Source: Arthrobacter sp. ov407 (GTDB lineage Bacteria; Actinomycetota; Actinomycetes; Actinomycetales; Micrococcaceae). Taken from it: 64,000 bases of DNA. A program made the translations under genes and the position numbers. Position 1 is the first letter of the stretch. Each line of letters starts with the position of its first letter. The stretch covers positions 1 to 64,000 of the forward strand of contig NZ_FNGD01000013.1 of NCBI RefSeq assembly GCF_900102895.1. Reading direction: 5' to 3'. The notes below the pieces were generated by a model. It searched no databases. It was not told the origin of the DNA and was given only the letters and a program-made list of their open reading frames with translations. Shown in pieces: positions 59,831-64,000 of the stretch.

Positions 59831-59888
59831 GCCTGTTCCTTTCGCGGGCACCGGACGGCCCGGCGCGCGTATTCCAGCTAGACAACGA

Positions 59889-59902
59889 TACCCCTTGGGG
59901 TA
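59889..59902. promoter_or_regulatory. CsoR/CstR-type operator palindrome
   Basis: TACCCCTTGGGGTA is a perfect 14-bp palindrome 58 bp upstream of the rhodanese start. C-tract/G-tract inverted repeats of the form ATACCC-n-GGGTAT are known operators of CsoR-family repressors, including the persulfide sensor CstR. The minus-strand TATCGT overlaps its edge, so binding would block a promoter. No CsoR-family gene lies in the window. Confidence 0.55.
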
Positions 59903-59989
59903 CCATCGACGCTCCAGACGGCATCTCCTGCCGCATCTCCAAATCTAGCCCGTCCACCTCGCCTGTCCACCCAGCCCGCAGGGCTCGAC

Positions 59990-61372
59990 TCAGCCTGCTG
60001 GACGGTCCTGCTGGTAGACGTCCGGGATGCCGTCGTGGTCCGAGTCGACCTTTTCCTCTTCCTCCGCCCGCCGGTACTGCTGGTTGCGGGCCCGGAGCAC
60101 CCCGGTGGCGAGGAGCGCGGCGAGCAGGGAGGCCGCGAGGATCCCCACCTTCGCGTGGTCTTCGTGCGCGGTGCCCTGACCGAAGCTCAACTCGGCCAGC
60201 AGCAGCGACACCGTGAAACCAATGCCGGCCAGGATCGAGAGGCCGAAGACGTCGATCCACTTGAAGGAGCTGTCCAGCCGGGCCCGTGTGACTTTGGTGA
60301 TGAGCCATGTGGTGCCGAGGATCCCGGCCGGCTTTCCGGCCACGAGCGCCACGATGATGCCCACCGCCACGGGATCCGTCAGGGCGGCACCGAGGCCCTG
60401 CCAGCCACCAATGACCACCCCCGCGGAAAAGAACGCAAAAACCGGGACGGCGATCCCGGCCGAAATCGGGCGGAACCGGTGTTCGAAGAGCTCCGCGAGG
60501 CCCGGGCCGGCCTCAGGCCCCCCGCTGGCCCGGGAACGTTTGACGGGAACGGCAAATCCGAGCAGGACCCCGGCCACGGTGGCGTGGATGCCCGACGCGT
60601 GCACGAGCGCCCACGTCGCCGCGCCCAGCGGCAGCAGGATCACCCAGGCTGCCCACGCGTGCGTGCCGAAGAACCGGCGGTATTTGTGCGCCAGGACCGT
60701 GTAGAGGCCCAGCGGGAGCAGGGCCAGCAGGAGCGGTTCGGGGTGGAGTTCGCTCGTGTAGAAGATCGCGATAATGGCGATGGCCAGGAGGTCGTCCACG
60801 ACGGCGAGGGTCAGCAGGAAGATGCGCAGCGCACTGGGAAGGTGGGAACCGATGATTGCCAGCACCGCGACTGCGAAGGCGATGTCAGTTGCGGTGGGAA
60901 TCGCCCAGCCCTGCAGGGTGTCGGAGCCCGAGAAGTTGATGGCCGCGTAGATGAGCGCCGGAACGGCCACACCGCCCACGGCGGCGGCCACCGGAACCAC
61001 GGATTTGCTCGGCTGGCGCAGGTCGCCGGCGACAAATTCGCGCTTGAGTTCCAGCCCGACCAGGAAGAAGAAGATGGCCAGCAGGCCGTCGGCGGACCAG
61101 GCGCCCAGGCTCAGGTCCAGATGCCAGGGCGCGTAGCCGATGGTGAAGTCGCGCAGCGCGAAGTAACTCTCCGAGGCCGGGGAGTTGGCCCAGATAAGGG
61201 CCACCACCGCCGCGGCGACCAGCAGGGCGCCGCCCACCGTTTCCTTGCGGAGGATTTCGCCGATCCGCAGGGCCTCGGCGTAGCTGCCCCGACCGAAAAC
61301 GGTGAGGCGAGGGGGCGTCGGCGGAGTGGGCGTTGGCGAAGGGGGTGTTGGCGAAGGGGGCAGGGCGCTCAT
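59990..61372 (-). CDS. nhaA: Na+/H+ antiporter NhaA
   Basis: 460-residue inner-membrane antiporter of about 12 helices. [19 protein letters not shown], the helix with [18 protein letters not shown] (paired Asp region as TATDIAFA), [19 protein letters not shown] with the Asp pair, and [18 protein letters not shown] are diagnostic. The N-terminus has a Pro/Ser/Thr repeat ([17 protein letters not shown]). The C-terminal tail contains DSDHDGIPD, a DxDxDGxxD calcium-loop-like motif, unusual for NhaA. ATG at 61372 has GAGGAT upstream. Confidence 0.94.
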   Translation of the reverse strand: MSALPPSPTPPSPTPTPPTPPRLTVFGRGSYAEALRIGEILRKETVGGALLVAAAVVALIWANSPASESYFALRDFTIGYAPWHLDLSLGAWSADGLLAIFFFLVGLELKREFVAGDLRQPSKSVVPVAAAVGGVAVPALIYAAINFSGSDTLQGWAIPTATDIAFAVAVLAIIGSHLPSALRIFLLTLAVVDDLLAIAIIAIFYTSELHPEPLLLALLPLGLYTVLAHKYRRFFGTHAWAAWVILLPLGAATWALVHASGIHATVAGVLLGFAVPVKRSRASGGPEAGPGLAELFEHRFRPISAGIAVPVFAFFSAGVVIGGWQGLGAALTDPVAVGIIVALVAGKPAGILGTTWLITKVTRARLDSSFKWIDVFGLSILAGIGFTVSLLLAELSFGQGTAHEDHAKVGILAASLLAALLATGVLRARNQQYRRAEEEEKVDSDHDGIPDVYQQDRPAG

Positions 61373-61505
61373 GGGATCCTCAAAATGGGGTCGACGGAAC
61401 CATGCCGACCAGACTTCCCGGCGCACCTGCGGTCCAGTGTATTCGCTTTCACCGGCCGGCGGGACGCCTCGGGAGCGACTGGCCGGCAACCTGGCCGGCC
61501 GGATT

Positions 61506-62402
61506 TCAGACCAGCAGCTGCTGCACGAGTTCACGGCATTTCCGGTAGGCGGGTGCCTTTGGATCAATGAGCGCAAAGTGGTCGCCCGGCACCTTCAGCA
61601 ACTGGACCGGCGCACCCGCCCCTTTGGCTGCTCCGGCGTAGGTCTCGGACTGGCTGACCGGCACGGTGTCGTCCTCCGTGCCGTGGACGGCATATACAGG
61701 CACGGCCAGCGGTACGGCGCTCATGGGGTCCGCATATTTATGCCGTTTGGGATATTTCTCCGACGAGCCGCCCAGGAAGTTGCTGACGGCGCCGTTGCTG
61801 AGGTTGAGCCGCTCGGCGGCCGCGAGGTTGAGCACCCCCGACTGACTGACGACGCCGGTAATCTGCACCGCGCCGTCGTCGTCGCCACGGCGCGTCAGCT
61901 GGCGGTCGGCGTCCGGGGCTCCGAGCCCGGCGAGCCGGCTGCGTCCTGCCGCCCAGACGGCGAGGTGGCCGCCGGCCGAGTGGCCCAGGGCCACCACCCT
62001 GTCCAGTCCGAGACCGTGCTCGTCTGCGAGCTCACCGAGCTTGTCGATTCCGGCCAGGACGTCGGCAAACGTGTTGGGCCATCCTCCGCCGTTGCCGGCG
62101 CGCCGGTACTCCAGATTCCAGGCTGCCATGCCGTGCGCGGCGAGGTCCTTGGCAAGGGGCTCCCCAAGTTCCGCGCCATACTGCGAACGCCAGTACCCGC
62201 CATGGATCACCACCACCACACCCTTGGGCGCGGCCATCTCCGGAAGGAAGAGCTCACCCCACTGGCTGGGGTCCTCGCCATATTGGTACTTGTGCCTCTT
62301 CACAGCGTCCTCCTTGGGGCCCGGTGAACAGGCGGCGGAAACTGCCCCCAGAGTCACCGCCGCTGCGCCAGCGATCATAGCCCGCCGCCGCATATCAGCC
62401 AT
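61506..62402 (-). CDS. Alpha/beta hydrolase, exported lipoprotein-like
   Basis: 298 residues. [22 protein letters not shown] forms a signal (shown as positively charged start, hydrophobic core, then lipobox-like SAAC at the Cys), so it is likely lipid-anchored or exported. The fold shows oxyanion HGGYWRS, nucleophile [11 protein letters not shown], acid HGTEDDTVP and His in [10 protein letters not shown]. This HGG/GHSAGG set is typical of kynurenine-formamidase-like and carboxylesterase families. ATG at 62402 lies 6 nt after TAGGCT. Confidence 0.88.
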   Translation of the reverse strand: MADMRRRAMIAGAAAVTLGAVSAACSPGPKEDAVKRHKYQYGEDPSQWGELFLPEMAAPKGVVVVIHGGYWRSQYGAELGEPLAKDLAAHGMAAWNLEYRRAGNGGGWPNTFADVLAGIDKLGELADEHGLGLDRVVALGHSAGGHLAVWAAGRSRLAGLGAPDADRQLTRRGDDDGAVQITGVVSQSGVLNLAAAERLNLSNGAVSNFLGGSSEKYPKRHKYADPMSAVPLAVPVYAVHGTEDDTVPVSQSETYAGAAKGAGAPVQLLKVPGDHFALIDPKAPAYRKCRELVQQLLV

Positions 62403-62408
62403 GTGCTG

Positions 62409-62414
62409 AGCCTA
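62409..62414 (-). promoter_or_regulatory. -10 hexamer of exported hydrolase gene
   Basis: TAGGCT on the minus strand ends 6 nt before the ATG at 62402. Confidence 0.6.
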
Positions 62415-62524
62415 CCTTGGGCGCCAAGCGGCCCCGCGCAGGCCGGGCCCCTGCATGCCGCACTTGCACACGTCCCGATTGCTGCGGCCGGGAGAGCCTG
62501 CGGGCCGGTGTCGGCGGTGCGCCG

Positions 62525-62530
62525 TAAGCT
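62525..62530 (+). promoter_or_regulatory. -10 hexamer of RelA/SpoT-type gene
   Basis: TAAGCT ends 6 nt before the ATG at 62537; leaderless spacing. Confidence 0.6.
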
Positions 62531-62536
62531 GGATCC

Positions 62537-63643
62537 ATGGCGAGCAACTGGGACCGTTTGGACCTGAGCCTGCGCGATTCCGTGCAGGAGAACGTGGAAC
62601 TGTACGAGCGGCTCCGGCCTGCCCTGAAGCTGGTCACACGGGAGGTCCTGCTCACGCTGCGGACCATGCTCAAGGGCACCGAGGTCACGCCGTTGTTCGT
62701 CACCGGCCGCACCAAGACCGTTGAATCCTTCCGCGAAAAGATTTCCCGCACGGAAGAACCGCTGGAGCCAGGCGGGCCGCCTGTGCTCAAGTTTCCGGAC
62801 CCGTTCCGGACCCTGAACGACATGGTGGGCATCCGCGTGATCACCAAGCTGCCGGCGGAAAACGCGGTGGTGGCCAATCTGATCAAGCGCCAGCGCCAGC
62901 TCTTTGACTGCCGGGGGGACCGCGAAAAGGACATCGGCTCGATCGAGTCCGGCACGTACGGCTACTCCAGCCGGCACCTGATCCTGCGGACCATCCAGAA
63001 CGAGGCCGTCAAGGACTACCAACTGGCCTTCAACCCGGACGTGCCGCCGAATGGCAGCTACTTCTTCGAGTGCCAGATCCGCACAGTGTTCGCGCACGCC
63101 TGGAGCGAGATCGAGCACGACATCCGTTTCAAGGCCGAGGACCCGCGGGCCTGGACCCCGCACTTCGACCGCCAGTTCACCGCCACGGCCGCCATGTTGG
63201 AGACCGTGGAGAGCGCGTTCTCGGACCTGCATGAGCGCTACGAGGAGGTCCGCAGTTACTGGGATGTGGACGGCGAGGGTGGCGCGCAACTGACGCCCAA
63301 CCGGATCCGCGACGTGTGGCGGACCCTGCTGCCGCACGTGGACCGGAAGGTCGACGACGACTGGGGCTGGGCCGCGGAGCTTATGGCCGCCCATGGCCTC
63401 AATCAGACCATGCAGCTCGCCGGGCTGCTCAGCGCCAACCGGATCACCGAGGTCCGCAAGGCCCTGGACCACCGCTACTCCCCCGGCCCGGACCGGCTGC
63501 TCGATGACCTGCTGCTGTGGCAGTACGGCACCGAACACATCGAGCTCACCGCCGAGCCGGCCGACGCCGTCCCGCACCCCCGGCGCGACAGCCTCCTGCG
63601 GCGGCTCAAGCAGATCGAGCGGTACCGGCTCACACAGGGCTAG
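62537..63643 (+). CDS. RelA/SpoT-domain (p)ppGpp synthetase-like protein
   Basis: 368 residues. A stand-alone nucleotidyl-transferase domain: FVTGRTKTVESFREKI (ATP-binding basic strand), DMVGIRVITKLP (catalytic Asp), YSSRHLIL, and FECQIRTVFAHAWSEIEHDIRFK. There is no HD hydrolase, TGS or ACT domain, so it is shorter than Rel. The C-terminal 150 residues are helical and not recognised. It could be a small alarmone synthetase; a toxic or other pyrophosphokinase role cannot be excluded. No antitoxin-like gene is adjacent. Confidence 0.85.
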   Translation: MASNWDRLDLSLRDSVQENVELYERLRPALKLVTREVLLTLRTMLKGTEVTPLFVTGRTKTVESFREKISRTEEPLEPGGPPVLKFPDPFRTLNDMVGIRVITKLPAENAVVANLIKRQRQLFDCRGDREKDIGSIESGTYGYSSRHLILRTIQNEAVKDYQLAFNPDVPPNGSYFFECQIRTVFAHAWSEIEHDIRFKAEDPRAWTPHFDRQFTATAAMLETVESAFSDLHERYEEVRSYWDVDGEGGAQLTPNRIRDVWRTLLPHVDRKVDDDWGWAAELMAAHGLNQTMQLAGLLSANRITEVRKALDHRYSPGPDRLLDDLLLWQYGTEHIELTAEPADAVPHPRRDSLLRRLKQIERYRLTQG

Positions 63644-63672
63644 CGTGTGCCTGCGTCCGCGGACGCCCGGCG

Positions 63673-63731
<59 letters not shown>

Positions 63732-63737
63732 GCGGAT

Positions 63738-63821
63738 TTTCCCCACCTTTGAGACGGCGACGCCGCGACTCACCGGCGGTTCGGCGCGACACGCCGGGCG
63801 CCGACTTCAAAGGTGGGGAAA
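63738..63821. repeat. Long inverted repeat 1
   Basis: TTTCCCCACCTTTGA (63738-63752) and TCAAAGGTGGGGAAA (63807-63821) are perfect 15-bp complements, with partial pairing extending outward (CGCGGA/TCCGGCG). The 54-nt interior is itself GC-rich and palindrome-prone. Could end transcription of the synthetase gene. Confidence 0.6.
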
Positions 63822-63882
63822 GTCCGGCGTCGAAGAGGGCTACCGGCGGTGGCCCGTGTTGTCCAAGCCCACGAAATGCGAG

Positions 63883-63939
63883 TGACCCAGAGTCTGTCCC
63901 CGGTGAAAATCGCGAAGCTGCCGCTCTGACTCTGGGTCA
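63883..63939. repeat. Long inverted repeat 2
   Basis: TGACCCAGAGTC (63883-63894) and GACTCTGGGTCA (63928-63939) are perfect 12-bp complements around a 33-nt loop. No gene is nearby on the window side; function unknown. Confidence 0.6.
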
Positions 63940-64000
63940 GACCCGGCAGACGACCGCAGCGCCCTGCGGGAAATATCGCGCCAGATTGACACGACAATAA

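Overview
The window reads as chromosome of a high-GC actinobacterium, most likely a member of the Micrococcaceae (Arthrobacter/Pseudarthrobacter type). The reasons are the strong G/C bias at third codon positions, Lsr2, DUF3180 and DUF2342 proteins, an ftsH-fol-panC gene order like that of Mycobacterium tuberculosis, and many genes whose start codon sits 6-7 nt after a TANNNT -10 hexamer (leaderless transcripts). No rRNA, tRNA, CRISPR array, transposase or integrase was recognised.

Region 1 (1-24 kb, mostly minus strand) is a conserved housekeeping block. It holds clpC (cut by the window edge), lsr2 and lysS with a tiny membrane-protein gene. A variable island follows (two paralogous alpha/beta hydrolases around tdk, then an MFS exporter). 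Next is a tightly overlapped ten-gene run, ftsH-folE-folP-folB-folK-DUF3180-PH-PH-DUF2520-panC (18568 down to 9529), which joins membrane proteolysis to folate and pantothenate synthesis. Then come hpt, tilS, a DUF2342 metalloprotease and dacB, with ppa divergent from dacB.

Region 2 (24-33 kb) holds a DUF429 protein, phosphoketolase, a SatD-like HTH protein, a HAD phosphatase, serS, a diacylglycerol-kinase-like lipid kinase, pheA and a rhodanese.

Region 3 (33.2-37.5 kb) is the most unusual part. An amidase gene appears to be interrupted near its start by a small palindromic GGGACATGCCC element. Its 3' end plus about 250 bp of downstream repeats occurs again 2.2 kb further on, where it forms the last 17 codons of an unrelated, lower-GC M16-peptidase-like gene with a PH-like C-terminal domain.

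Region 4 (37.5-48.1 kb) carries an alcohol dehydrogenase, a POT peptide transporter, a phosphotransferase, a DUF4190 protein, phosphoglucomutase, a GGDEF diguanylate cyclase preceded by four exact-phase 11-bp direct repeats, a 2H phosphoesterase, a RutE-like nitroreductase and a uracil/xanthine permease.

Region 5 (48.1-64 kb) starts with a stress-type cluster (acidic disordered protein, SDR oxidoreductase, DUF6328 and DUF6766 proteins). Glycerate kinase, a histidine phosphatase, NAD(P)HX dehydratase, GDPD, HAD, YbhB and PfkB proteins follow. Then comes a sulfur operon (rhodanese plus metallo-beta-lactamase/rhodanese) behind a CsoR/CstR-type palindrome, then nhaA with a calcium-loop-like tail, a lipoprotein-like hydrolase, a RelA/SpoT-type synthetase, and a terminal stretch with a (TGCC)n microsatellite and two long inverted repeats.
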